Notes under the pieces: model-generated
Databases searched by the model: none
What the model saw: the letters and a program-made list of their open reading frames with translations, nothing else
Told to the model about the DNA's origin: nothing
Origin: PALSA-612 sp963846915
GTDB lineage: Bacteria; Actinomycetota; Thermoleophilia; Gaiellales; Gaiellaceae
NCBI GenBank assembly: GCA_963846915.1
Contig: CAWJXV010000009.1
Coordinates: forward strand, 744,001 to 808,000
Length of the DNA: 64,000 bases
Direction: 5' to 3'
Position numbers and translations under genes: made by a program
Part shown: positions 53,195 to 61,336 of the stretch, piece after piece
Layout: each line of letters opens with the position of its first letter
How positions within the stretch are numbered: the stretch's first letter is position 1

Positions 53195-54043
53195 CTAGGT
53201 CGCAGCGGGCGTGTCCGTTTCGAGCGCCTCCCGGAAGAAGCCGGTCACGATCCGCACGGCGTCGGCCGGGCACTCGAGGAGGTCGGCGTGGCCGATGTCC
53301 GGGAACTCGTGCGTCGTGATGCTCGGGTTCATCGCGGCCATCTGTCGCGCGCCCAGCCCCGACGGCGCCAGCTCGGGCGGGCAGAGGATGTCGTGCGTCC
53401 CGTTGGTCATCAGGAGCGGCCGCTCGATCAGCGGCACGAGGCCGGTGAGATCCATGTTCTCCATCGCGATGCAGGCCTGGCGAACCGTGTAAGGGTCGTT
53501 CCAGCCGATCACCGCGCGCACGAGCTCGAAGGTGTCCTTGCCTTCCTCGCTCTCGAGGAACTTCGCGCCCACGGCCTGTGTCGTCACGTGGTCGGAGAAG
53601 TCGTCCCACGGCATCGCCTCGGCCATCCGCCGCCACACGCGGAAGAGCGTCCGCCGGTAGACGTCCGCCTTGGCGAAGGCGACGTCGGCGCAGGCGGCGA
53701 TCGCGCGCTCCGGGTAGAGCGCGGTGAACGCGATCGCGATCATCCCGCCCATCGAGGTGCCGTGGACGAGCACGCGCTCCGTGCCGACCGCGTCGAGCAG
53801 CGCTGCGCCGTCCCGCGCCCAGCCCTCGATCGTGAACTCCTCGTGCGGATGGTCGGAGGCGCCGTAGCCGCGCGCGTCGAAGGCGAGCAGCCGGAAACCG
53901 GCCTCGCGGAAGCCGTCGTTGACCGCCCCGAAGTTGTGCCGCCCGAAGAGGCCCCCGCCGAACTGGATCACGACCGGCCCGTCCTCGGGCCCGGTCAGCT
54001 CGTAGTAGATCCGGGTCTCGTCTTCGAGCCGCGTGTACGGCAT
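53195..54043 (-). CDS. Alpha/beta hydrolase
   Basis: 282-aa alpha/beta-fold hydrolase. Oxyanion block VVIQFGGGLFGRHNFG, nucleophile elbow VHGTSMGGMIAIAF, and acid/His region TTHEFPDIGHADLLE. Paralogous to the hydrolase at 18508. Nineteen bases downstream of the FmdB-like gene on the same strand, so likely co-transcribed with it. Confidence 0.82.
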   Translation of the reverse strand: MPYTRLEDETRIYYELTGPEDGPVVIQFGGGLFGRHNFGAVNDGFREAGFRLLAFDARGYGASDHPHEEFTIEGWARDGAALLDAVGTERVLVHGTSMGGMIAIAFTALYPERAIAACADVAFAKADVYRRTLFRVWRRMAEAMPWDDFSDHVTTQAVGAKFLESEEGKDTFELVRAVIGWNDPYTVRQACIAMENMDLTGLVPLIERPLLMTNGTHDILCPPELAPSGLGARQMAAMNPSITTHEFPDIGHADLLECPADAVRIVTGFFREALETDTPAAT

Positions 54044-54062
54044 GCTTAGGGCCCTTGAGTGC

Positions 54063-54254
54063 TCAGTCCCACGACCGGCCGACGCGGTCCCAGGCGACGT
54101 CGCTCGGGAGCCACTCGGTGTTGATTCGCGACCAGAGCCGCGTCACGTTGGCCGATCCGCACTTCGGGCACGGCGGCTTCGGCTTGTCCGACGTCGAGAG
54201 GTACTCCTCGAACGCTTCCTCGCACTTGTCGCACCGGTACTCGTAGATCGGCAT
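54063..54254 (-). CDS. FmdB-family zinc-ribbon protein
   Basis: 63 aa. MPIYEYRCDKCEEAFEEYLS with CxxC pairs (CDKC and CPKC) makes a single zinc ribbon, as in FmdB putative regulators. Such genes commonly accompany amidase operons (formamidase, acetamidase); here an amidase is divergently transcribed 180 bases away. It may regulate or assemble the neighbouring hydrolases. Confidence 0.85.
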   Translation of the reverse strand: MPIYEYRCDKCEEAFEEYLSTSDKPKPPCPKCGSANVTRLWSRINTEWLPSDVAWDRVGRSWD

Positions 54255-54256
54255 CC

Positions 54257-54436
54257 TTGAACGAGTTTAGCCCCCCGTCCGAGCCTCCGTCGATCGACTT
54301 CCTGCGCGCTGTCGCGGTGCGCCAAGGCGTCACCGCCGCGGACGAGGACCTGGTCGCCGTACTGGGGTTCCTCGACGTCGTCCTCCCGAGGCTTACCGAG
54401 CTCGAGCAGCGTCTGCCGCCGGGAACGCAGCCGTGA
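54257..54436 (+). CDS. Small GatC/AtzG-like protein
   Basis: About 59 aa from TTG at 54257: short Pro/Ser-rich start, then FLRAVAVRQGVTAADEDLVA and a helix VLGFLDVVLPRLTELEQ. It overlaps the amidase start by GTGA. Small helical proteins in this position (GatC, AtzG) stabilise their amidase partner. Sequence similarity is weak, so the role is inferred from size, helicity and coupling. Starts 3 bases from the FmdB start on the other strand. Confidence 0.5.
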   Translation: MNEFSPPSEPPSIDFLRAVAVRQGVTAADEDLVAVLGFLDVVLPRLTELEQRLPPGTQP

Positions 54437-55773
54437 GCGTCGTCGAGGTCGCGCGGCGGATCCGGGCGGGCGAGCTGAGCCCGCGCGAAGCGGTCGAGTC
54501 GTATCTCGACCGGATCGAGAGGATCGACGGCCCGATCAACTCGTATCTCACGGTGCGCGCGGAGGAAGCGCTGGCCGAAGCGGACGCGGCGCCCGACGGG
54601 CCGTTGCACGGGGTCCCCGTGGCCGTCAAGGACGTGATCGACGTCGCCGGCGCTCCCACGACCGCCGCGTCGAAGGTGCTGGACGGCAACGTCGCCCCGT
54701 GCGACGCGGTCTGCGTCGAGCGCCTGCGCGGTGCCGGCGCGATCGTTCTCGGGAAGCTGAACACGCACGAGTTCGCCTTCGGCGCGTCGACGACGAGCGC
54801 GCACTTCGGGCCTGCGCACAACCCGTGGGCGCTCGACCGGATCTGCGGCGGCTCGAGCGGAGGAAGCGGCGCGGCGGCCGCGGCCGACCTGGCGGCGGGC
54901 ACGCTGGGGACGGACACGGCGGGCTCCGTCCGCATCCCGGCCTGCTACTGCGGCGTCACGGGGCTGCGGCCCACGACCGGCCTCGTGCCGACCGCCGGCG
55001 TCGTCCCCGTGTCGTGGTCGCTCGACACCGTCGGGCCGATCGCCCGCTCGGCCGAGGACTGCGCACTTCTCCTCTCCGCGCTCACGGGCGAGCCGATCGA
55101 GCTCGACGGGAACGTACGTGGCCTCAGGATCGGCGTCGTCGACGATCTCTTCGGACGGGCCGACCCCCGCGTGGCGGAGCAGACGCGCACGGCCGTCGAC
55201 GAGCTGCGCAGCCTCGGCGCGTCCGTCGATCGCGCCGAGGTGCCGCTGATCGACGAGTCGGGGACGATCGGCCAGCTGCTGATGCTCCCCGAGGCGGCCG
55301 AGGTGCACCTCCCGTGGCTGCGCACGAAGCTCGGCGACTACGGCGCCGACGTGCGAGCCCGCCTGCTCGCCGGTTTGCTCATGCCCGGCACCGCGCACGT
55401 GACCGGCCTTCGCGCCCGCAGGTGGTTCCTCGACGAGCTCGGGAAGGTATTCGAGCGGTTCGACCTGCTCGTGCACCCCGAGATGCCGGTCGTTCCGCCG
55501 CCGATCGACGACCTGACCGTCGAGCTCGGCGGCGAGCGGATTCCCTACCGGCTCGCGCTGATCCCGTTCAACTCTCCCTGGAGCCTCGCCGGCGTGCCTG
55601 CGGCCAGCGTGCCGGCCGGGTTCGTCGACGGTCTGCCGCTCGGCCTCGCGATCGTCGGTCGCGCTCGGGAGGACGCGACGGTGCTGCGTGCCGCTCACGC
55701 GCTGCAATCCGCGACGGATTGGCACCGGCAGCGTCCGCCCCTGGCAATCCAGGCTGCCTCGCCCTCCGTATGA
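54433..55773 (+). CDS. Amidase signature family hydrolase
   Basis: 446 aa. The Ser-cisSer-Lys triad is K66 (VPVAVKDVID), S141 (ICGGSSGGSG) and S165 (GTDTAGSVRIPA). Hydrolyses an amide, urea or carbamoyl bond (AtzE, allophanate hydrolase and GatA relatives). Length is near that of AtzE-type amidases and there is no allophanate-hydrolase C-terminal domain. The coupled small upstream protein supports an AtzE/AtzG-like heteromer. Confidence 0.9.
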   Translation: MSVVEVARRIRAGELSPREAVESYLDRIERIDGPINSYLTVRAEEALAEADAAPDGPLHGVPVAVKDVIDVAGAPTTAASKVLDGNVAPCDAVCVERLRGAGAIVLGKLNTHEFAFGASTTSAHFGPAHNPWALDRICGGSSGGSGAAAAADLAAGTLGTDTAGSVRIPACYCGVTGLRPTTGLVPTAGVVPVSWSLDTVGPIARSAEDCALLLSALTGEPIELDGNVRGLRIGVVDDLFGRADPRVAEQTRTAVDELRSLGASVDRAEVPLIDESGTIGQLLMLPEAAEVHLPWLRTKLGDYGADVRARLLAGLLMPGTAHVTGLRARRWFLDELGKVFERFDLLVHPEMPVVPPPIDDLTVELGGERIPYRLALIPFNSPWSLAGVPAASVPAGFVDGLPLGLAIVGRAREDATVLRAAHALQSATDWHRQRPPLAIQAASPSV

Positions 55774-55810
55774 GAGAGATCGTGTCCCGAGTCGCTATCC
55801 TCTGCCCATC

Positions 55811-56185
55811 GTGACGGTCACGCGTCTAGCGGTCGTGTTCCTCTCGGCCCTTGTCGCCGCCTCCGTCTGGGTGAGCGTGGGCAGCTCGTCGACGCCGGTC
55901 CGGCGCGTCGTGCAGGTGATCGTGTACGGCCAGGGCAAGGTCACGAGCGTTCCCAGGGGGATCAACTGCCCCAGGGTGTGCCGCGCCTACTATCCGAAGG
56001 ACAGCCTCGTGCGGCTGAGGGCGCAACCTGCCGCCGGGTGGCGGATGCTTCACTACAGCGGCGACTGCAAGAGCAAGACCGCTGCCTGCAAGTTCAACCT
56101 CACGACGAACCACGAGTGCTCGTCCCAGGTCTGCGCGGTGGGTGCGTTCGGCGTGCACGTTATCTTCGTCAAGCAAGAGACGTAG
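55811..56185 (+). CDS. Secreted InlB-B-repeat-like Cys-rich protein
   Basis: 124 aa. Signal peptide about residues 1-22 (TRLAVVFLSALVAASVWVSV). The mature part matches the divergent InlB/bacterial-repeat pattern: VYGQGKVTSVPRGINCPRVC, then VRLRAQPAAGWRMLHYSGDC and further cysteines (six in all), probably disulphide-bonded. GTG start. Surface or extracellular; function unknown. Confidence 0.7.
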   Translation: MTVTRLAVVFLSALVAASVWVSVGSSSTPVRRVVQVIVYGQGKVTSVPRGINCPRVCRAYYPKDSLVRLRAQPAAGWRMLHYSGDCKSKTAACKFNLTTNHECSSQVCAVGAFGVHVIFVKQET

Positions 56186-56205
56186 AGCCTGTCCGGCCCG
56201 GCGTG

Positions 56206-57471
56206 TCAGCCGCCGAGCCTCGCGAGGAACGCGAGCAGCTTCGGCCACGAGTCCTCGCGCGCCCGCGCGTTGCCGGCGAGCGTGCCCCCGAGCGGGTGCG
56301 GGACGCCGAGGTGGAAGTACGCCCAGCCGATGGGCAGGTTGGGAATCGCGGCCCCGATCGAGTGACCGGCGTTTGCGTACGTGAGCGCGGTGAAGTCCTT
56401 GCGGTGGTGCGCTTGTAGCCGTGTCGCGACGCTTTCGACCCTGGCGCCCGAGGCGAACAGCTCGTCGGCCCATCCGCCGACCATGAACAGCGGCCCGGCG
56501 ACCCGCTCGACCGGGATCTGCGTGCCGCTCGGTATCGGCTTGCCGTGCAAGGTCCAGGCGGGAATGGCCCCGTCGTCGGGGCTGGCGTAGACGACACTGC
56601 TCCCGACGTAGTCGACGACCGCGTGTACGAGCTTCGGGTACGTCGTCCCGAGCAGGAACGCGGCTTCGCCGCCGCGGGAGATCCCCCAGGCCACGAGGCG
56701 GTCGGGGTCGACACCCGGGCGCTGCCCCAGCCAGCGCAGCGCCTTCTCGAAGTACTCGAGCGGCACGCGCTCGAGCTTCTGCGGCAGTCCCGGCGCGGCG
56801 AAGTAGGCGAGGTCGAGCACCGGGTAGCCGTGCGACGCGAGCAGTCCGCCGTCGCACGCCAGCCCGCCCTCGGAGCCGCCGAACTCGAGCACCGCCGGCA
56901 TTCGCGTGCCCGAGGGCGGCGGCGCCCAGTAGCACCCGAGGAACCCGTCGTCGGCGATGGTCGTCCGCCGCAGCGTCACGTTTGCGTTCCGCGAGCGGCG
57001 CGTCAGCGACGCCGTCGCCACCGTCTTGCCGCCGACGACTGCCGCGATCCTGACCGTGGACACGATCGGGAGGTCGAGCGTCTGCTCGTTCCGCGGTGTG
57101 GTCGACCCGACCTCGGCCATCGACCAGAAGAGCCCCATCGGATCGACGCCCCGGTACGAGCCGGCGATCGCGCGATCACCTCCGGGCGAGACGATGCCCG
57201 TCCGGCCCGCCCGGAACGCTGCGGTCGACTTCCACCGGTGCCCTTGCGCGTCCCGGGTCGTCGCGATCAGCGTCACCGTCGAGTCCGACCGCAGGCCGGA
57301 GAGCATGATCGCGACGGGCTGGTCGACGAGCGCGTTCCCCGGCGAGACGTCGAGGACGATGCGTGCCGTCGCGCCCGAGCCGGCCGCGGCCCAGGCGCAT
57401 ACCGCCACGATCACCGCGGCGAGGCAGGCCCGCCTAGGTCCGAGTGCAAGCCGAAACCGCCGAGAGCGCAC
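56206..57471 (-). CDS. Secreted BAAT/acyl-CoA-thioesterase-like alpha/beta hydrolase
   Basis: 421 aa from GTG 57471. Signal segment RRACLAAVIVAVCAWAAAG, an N-terminal beta-sandwich (NALVDQPVAIMLSGL), then the hydrolase domain with FGGSEGG, nucleophile elbow WGISRGGEAAF, Asp in GGWADELF and His in GHSIGAAIP. This is the acyl-CoA thioester hydrolase/BAAT architecture, here exported, so the substrate is probably not a CoA ester. An in-frame ATG at 57567 is an alternative start but gives a poor N-terminus. Confidence 0.78.
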   Translation of the reverse strand: MRSRRFRLALGPRRACLAAVIVAVCAWAAAGSGATARIVLDVSPGNALVDQPVAIMLSGLRSDSTVTLIATTRDAQGHRWKSTAAFRAGRTGIVSPGGDRAIAGSYRGVDPMGLFWSMAEVGSTTPRNEQTLDLPIVSTVRIAAVVGGKTVATASLTRRSRNANVTLRRTTIADDGFLGCYWAPPPSGTRMPAVLEFGGSEGGLACDGGLLASHGYPVLDLAYFAAPGLPQKLERVPLEYFEKALRWLGQRPGVDPDRLVAWGISRGGEAAFLLGTTYPKLVHAVVDYVGSSVVYASPDDGAIPAWTLHGKPIPSGTQIPVERVAGPLFMVGGWADELFASGARVESVATRLQAHHRKDFTALTYANAGHSIGAAIPNLPIGWAYFHLGVPHPLGGTLAGNARAREDSWPKLLAFLARLGG

Positions 57472-57588
57472 GCCGGCGCCAGTATGCCCGGCCTGTCCCT
57501 CGAACGAGTGATCTTCGGAGCATTGCGGCTGTTTTCCGTGTAGTCGTGCCTCTTTTCGGGTACTCATCAATGGTGGAAAGGAGCCCCA

Positions 57589-57777
57589 ATGGAACGTGGT
57601 GATCGCCGTCTGCTTCACGATCTCGGCCTGTTCGCTCGGATCGTCGAGCAGCGCGCCCCGGCGCGGGAGCGGCTGCGGGGAGAGGTCGGAGCGGTGACGT
57701 TCCAGCGGCTCTTCGCCGGCAGCGACTCCCGGGCCGACGGCACCGCGTCTGTCCACGGGCCGCGTCGGGTCGCCTGA
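57589..57777 (+). CDS. Small hypothetical protein
   Basis: 62 aa, starting MERGDRRLLHDLGLFARIVEQ after a good RBS (aaaggag). Basic, helical N-terminal half, low-complexity tail. No family recognised. Followed 5 bases later by another small frame. Confidence 0.45.
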   Translation: MERGDRRLLHDLGLFARIVEQRAPARERLRGEVGAVTFQRLFAGSDSRADGTASVHGPRRVA

Positions 57778-57782
57778 CAGCG

Positions 57783-57944
57783 ATGCCAGACCCCGTCGTG
57801 GTCCCCCTCCCGGTGCGTCCCGACTCGGACGAGGAGTCGCCCGAAGGCCGGTCCGCGATCGTCCTCGAGTTCCCGCTCCCCCGCGGCCCGGAAGGCGGGC
57901 CGCCGAAGAGCGACGGCGGCGCGCCTCCGAACCTCGCGGTCTAG
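57783..57944 (+). CDS. Small Pro/Glu-rich hypothetical protein
   Basis: 53 aa, MPDPVVVPLPVRPDSDEESP to GGAPPNLAV. Proline-rich and probably disordered. Its stop overlaps the stop of the convergent gene. Real gene status uncertain. Confidence 0.3.
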   Translation: MPDPVVVPLPVRPDSDEESPEGRSAIVLEFPLPRGPEGGPPKSDGGAPPNLAV

Positions 57945-58375
57945 TCTCGGTCGATGACGATGCCGGTCGGCGTCAGCGCATACCAGCCGGCGCCGAAGTT
58001 CTTCGAGCCCTCGCCCGTCGTCTGGCCCGGCTTCTTGTCCAGGAGGAAGAAGTACAGCGGGTGCTTCTTGTACGTGACCTGGAGCTTGCCGTCCTTGCGC
58101 TTCGTCGTTCCGAGGAGCGACGCCTTGATTCCTGGTCCCGCGACCGGCTTCCCGCTCGTCAGGACCGGAGGCCAGTACGTCGCGCACTTCCCGTAGCACG
58201 CGCTGGTCGTGCCCTTGTCGGCACGGAACATGTACAGCGTGTGGCCGTTCGACGCTGCGACCACCTTGCCGATCGGCGTCTTCACGACCTTGAGCGTCGT
58301 CCCGCCCGCCGTCGCAACCACTGCTGCGACGAGGCCGACGCAGGCAACCATCATCGTCGTCTTGATCAGACGCAT
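57941..58375 (-). CDS. Secreted COG4315-type protein with YxFxxD motifs
   Basis: 144 aa. Signal peptide about residues 1-24; two copies of the Yx[FWY]xxD motif (LYMFRAD and LYFFLLD), with GKCATYWPPVL between, which defines this family of predicted lipoproteins/secreted repeats. No lipobox Cys is obvious. Strong RBS (aaggagg) before ATG. Function unknown; often linked to envelope or redox stress. Confidence 0.82.
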   Translation of the reverse strand: MRLIKTTMMVACVGLVAAVVATAGGTTLKVVKTPIGKVVAASNGHTLYMFRADKGTTSACYGKCATYWPPVLTSGKPVAGPGIKASLLGTTKRKDGKLQVTYKKHPLYFFLLDKKPGQTTGEGSKNFGAGWYALTPTGIVIDRD

Positions 58376-58406
58376 GTGAAACCTCCTTGCAGTTCAACAG
58401 GGCATG

Positions 58407-58439
58407 GGGAGATACGGGTGCTCGGGAGATACGGATGCT
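58407..58439. repeat. Tandem 16-17-bp repeat in promoter region
   Basis: GGGAGATACGGGTGCTC (58407-58423) directly followed by GGGAGATACGGATGCT (58424-58439), 32-64 bases upstream of the leftward secreted-protein start. Could be a double activator site or a simple duplication. The rest of 58376-58560 shows no gene. Confidence 0.5.
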
Positions 58440-58560
58440 GGCAAAGGGTGGTTTTACGCAGGTGTTGCGTCGATCTCAGGCTGGTCTTAGTCGCTGATGT
58501 TTCAGTGCGTCTGCGGGCCGAGCTCCGCCCGCGGCACCCAAGGGAAAGGAACCCCCGGAG

Positions 58561-59238
58561 ATGCGGTACAAGACCCGGCGGCTGCTCGCGGTCGGCGCGG
58601 TTCTCGCAATCGTCGCCGGCGGCGGCGCTGCCTTTGCGGCCGGCGCCTCGCAGGCAGGAGCCAAGAGCAGCGGCCCGGGTCTCGTCGGCGCCGTCACGAG
58701 CTACCTCGGCATCTCCGCCAGGCAGCTCCGCGTCGATCTCGCTGCCGGCAAGACGCTCGCCCAGATCGCGACGGCGCACGGCAAGACCGTCGCCGGGCTC
58801 GAGCAGACGATCGAGAACGCGGTCAAGTCGGGCATGGACAAGGCCGTCACGGCGGGCGCGGTCACGGCGCAGCAGGAGCAGACCGTGCTCTCTCGCCTGC
58901 ACTCGCGGCTGGACGTCCTCGTCGGGCGGTCGCATCCGCTCTCGGCGCTCAGCAAGGGCCTGAAGATTCGCGGTCTCCTCAATGTCGCCACCTCGTACCT
59001 GGGCGTGACGGCGCAGGAGCTCCGGACCGAGCTCGAGTCCGGCAAGACGCTCGCCCAGATCGCGACGGCGCACGGCAAGACCGCCGCCGGGCTCGAGCAC
59101 GCAATCACTTCGGCCGTGAAGACGCGGCTCGACAAGGCCGTCGCTGCCGGCTACCTGAAGGTGTCGACCGAGCAGAAGGCGCTCGCGCGCCTGTCCGACC
59201 GGCTCGACCAGCTCGTCGACAAGAGCTTCGCGCACTGA
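58561..59238 (+). CDS. Secreted two-repeat helical protein
   Basis: 225 aa. Signal peptide about residues 1-27. Two tandem repeats of about 80 residues (LLG/VATSYLG then LR.xLxxGKTLAQIATAHGKT, GLExxI..AV), at about 48-110 and 145-205. The GKTLAQIA phrase is shared by a family of actinobacterial secreted proteins of unknown function. Followed by a strong hairpin (59274-59301). Confidence 0.75.
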   Translation: MRYKTRRLLAVGAVLAIVAGGGAAFAAGASQAGAKSSGPGLVGAVTSYLGISARQLRVDLAAGKTLAQIATAHGKTVAGLEQTIENAVKSGMDKAVTAGAVTAQQEQTVLSRLHSRLDVLVGRSHPLSALSKGLKIRGLLNVATSYLGVTAQELRTELESGKTLAQIATAHGKTAAGLEHAITSAVKTRLDKAVAAGYLKVSTEQKALARLSDRLDQLVDKSFAH

Positions 59239-59273
59239 CAGGTAGCGGCCGGGGGATTCCGGCCGAACCCGAA

Positions 59274-59301
59274 GGAGAGGCGGTCGAAAGGCCGCCTCTC
59301 C
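59274..59301 (+). terminator. Hairpin terminator
   Basis: Arms GGAGAGGCGG and CCGCCTCTCC around TCGAAAGG, 36 bases after the stop of the secreted repeat protein. No U-tract. Confidence 0.6.
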
Positions 59302-59336
59302 GCGTGCCGGGAAGAGCCGCAGGCGGCGGTGCAGCG

Positions 59337-59609
59337 CTAGGCGTCGTACCGGCCCCCGAGCTCGGCCGCCTGCGGCCTGCCCTTATGGCCGGCTTCCTGC
59401 ATGATCGGCGGGACCTCGGGGTCGGAGACGAAGCTCTGCCAGCCCTCGGCGTCCCAGTCGAAGATCACCCAGACCCGGTCGCCCTCGCTGGGGTCGCGGA
59501 AGACCGTCGCGCCCTTGGACCCGTGCTGCTTCCGCTTTTCGGCGCCCTTGGTCGAGAAGACCTCGAGGAAGCGGTCGAAGTCCTCGACCTGCGTGGTTGC
59601 CAGGATCAT
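59337..59609 (-). CDS. Small ABM-fold-like protein
   Basis: 90 aa, MILATTQVEDFDRFLEVFST to AAELGGRYDA. Ferredoxin-like alpha/beta layout (TTQVEDFDRFLEVF; ATVFRDPSEGDRVWVIFDWD) resembling the antibiotic-biosynthesis-monooxygenase/DUF1330 group. No cofactor motif. RBS aggagtgtg before ATG. Confidence 0.65.
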   Translation of the reverse strand: MILATTQVEDFDRFLEVFSTKGAEKRKQHGSKGATVFRDPSEGDRVWVIFDWDAEGWQSFVSDPEVPPIMQEAGHKGRPQAAELGGRYDA

Positions 59610-59680
59610 CACACTCCTCCTTCGTCGCTTGACCGGCTGAGCATGCGCCCGGGAGCGGGGCGCCGCATCGGGCGAACGCC

Positions 59681-61270
59681 CTATGCCGTGCGGACGAGGT
59701 CGTGCTCGAACGCCCAGAGCGTCGCCGCTGCGCGGCTGCGGACGCCGGCCTTCTGGTAGACGTGCTGGATGTGGTGCCCCACGGTCTTGGCCGAGATGCC
59801 GAGACCCTGGGCGATCTCGTGGTTCGACTCGCCGCGCACGAGCACGCGGAGAACTTCGAGCTCGCGCTCCGTCAGCCCGGCCGGAAGCTCGCGGGTTCGC
59901 TCCCGCACGCGGTGGCCGGCCGCGTTGAGCACGGCGTCGACCGCCTCCGGGTCGAGCCGTCCCTCCTCGGCCTCGCGTATCAACTCCGCCTCGGCGCGCG
60001 GCGCATCGAGAGCCGCCCGGTACGGCCGCGCCTCGCGCATGGCCCCGTAGCAGTCGGCGGCGGCGAGGATGCGGGCCGCTTGATCGAGCGCCGGCGCGCG
60101 CGTGCCGCGGTGGTAGCCGGAGCCGTCGAGGCGTTCGTGGTGTGAGCCGGCCAGAAGCCCGATCTGAGCGAGCGTGGGCGACTGGGCGAAGGCGCGCTCG
60201 GTGTAGTGGGGATGGAGTCGCACGCGCTCCCACTCTCCGAACCCGAGCGGCCCCGGCTTCTCCCAGATCGCATTCGAGACGCCCACGCGACCGAGGTCGT
60301 GCGCGAGCGCTGCGCGACGCAGGAGCGTCACGGAAGCTGCGGGGAGTCCCAGGCGCCAGGCTGCGGCCTCGGCGAGCTCGGCCACCCCCGTCGAGTGCTC
60401 GCGAAACCACGGCGACTTGAGACCGGTGAGCGCGGCGATGGCCGTGAAGGCGGCGTCGACCCGCTCGCCTGCGATCCAGATCTGCGGGAACGGCTCGGTC
60501 TCGAGCGCCTGCTCCCACATCCGGGCCTCGTCCAGCTCGGCGAAGAGCTCGTCGAAGTTCCGCACCGCGAGATCGGCGAGCCGGGGGTCGTATGCGGCGC
60601 CCGTTCGACGCTCGACGACAGCTCGGGCCTCGTCGGGGCCCGCGGCCGAGAGGAAGAGGGAGATATCCCGTGCCACGTGGAGAAGACGCATCGGCAGCGG
60701 GATCGCGTCGCCGCTGACGTCCGGAAACCCCCGTCCGTCCCAGCGTGCGAAGACGTATTCGAGCGCTTCCTGGACGTGCGCGCCGAGGTCGAGCCACCCG
60801 GCGAACCGCTGCGCGACCTCGCACATGGTCGCGAACCCTTCACGAGCTCTCGGCCCCGCATTCGCGATGGCCTCCTCGACCATGGCGGCGCGGACCTCCG
60901 GAGGCAGACCGACGCCGATGTTGGCCCGGTAAAACGCGAGCACCTCCGCGGGGTTGGTCGGATCGATGAGGAAGAACGCGGCTCTGTGGGCGATGTCGTC
61001 GTCGAACACCTGTGCCGCCTCGTGCCCGTTCGAGGTGCACCCCGAGGCGTGGAGGAGCGCGACGAAGTACGTGTCCGCGAGCTCCTGCGCCGATGCTCCG
61101 GCGAGCTCGCCGAGACGCACAGCGAGCACGGCGGTGCGCAACGCGTGCTCGAGCGGCTGCCCGGTGCCGAGGTCGGTCGCGAGCGACAGGGCGCCGACCA
61201 CCTCGGCGGCGCGAATCGGCGCCTCGCACGAAGGCAGCACTGCGACCGCTCGGGGATCCTCCGCCGCCAC
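59681..61270 (-). CDS. HD-GYP phosphodiesterase with LuxR DNA-binding domain
   Basis: 529 aa. The N-terminal half is a degenerate HD-like domain (HALRTAVLAVRLGELAG; LLHASGC). The second HD domain is canonical, AALAHDLGRVGVSNAIWEKP, with later HPHYTERAF and SHHERLDGSGYHRG (GYP replaced by SGY). A C-terminal LuxR helix-turn-helix follows: LTERELEVLRVLVRGESNHEIAQGLGISAKTVGHHIQHVYQKAG. Probable regulator that reads or degrades a cyclic dinucleotide or related signal and binds DNA. GTG start. Confidence 0.85.
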   Translation of the reverse strand: MAAEDPRAVAVLPSCEAPIRAAEVVGALSLATDLGTGQPLEHALRTAVLAVRLGELAGASAQELADTYFVALLHASGCTSNGHEAAQVFDDDIAHRAAFFLIDPTNPAEVLAFYRANIGVGLPPEVRAAMVEEAIANAGPRAREGFATMCEVAQRFAGWLDLGAHVQEALEYVFARWDGRGFPDVSGDAIPLPMRLLHVARDISLFLSAAGPDEARAVVERRTGAAYDPRLADLAVRNFDELFAELDEARMWEQALETEPFPQIWIAGERVDAAFTAIAALTGLKSPWFREHSTGVAELAEAAAWRLGLPAASVTLLRRAALAHDLGRVGVSNAIWEKPGPLGFGEWERVRLHPHYTERAFAQSPTLAQIGLLAGSHHERLDGSGYHRGTRAPALDQAARILAAADCYGAMREARPYRAALDAPRAEAELIREAEEGRLDPEAVDAVLNAAGHRVRERTRELPAGLTERELEVLRVLVRGESNHEIAQGLGISAKTVGHHIQHVYQKAGVRSRAAATLWAFEHDLVRTA

Positions 61271-61336
61271 GCCGGGACCATACGCACGATGACGGAGAGA
61301 AGAAGCAACAACGCCGGTGAATGGTTCAATTCAGCA

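Noticed and set aside
58407..58439. CRISPR-like repeat
   Set aside because: Only two adjacent units with no spacer and no cas genes in the window.
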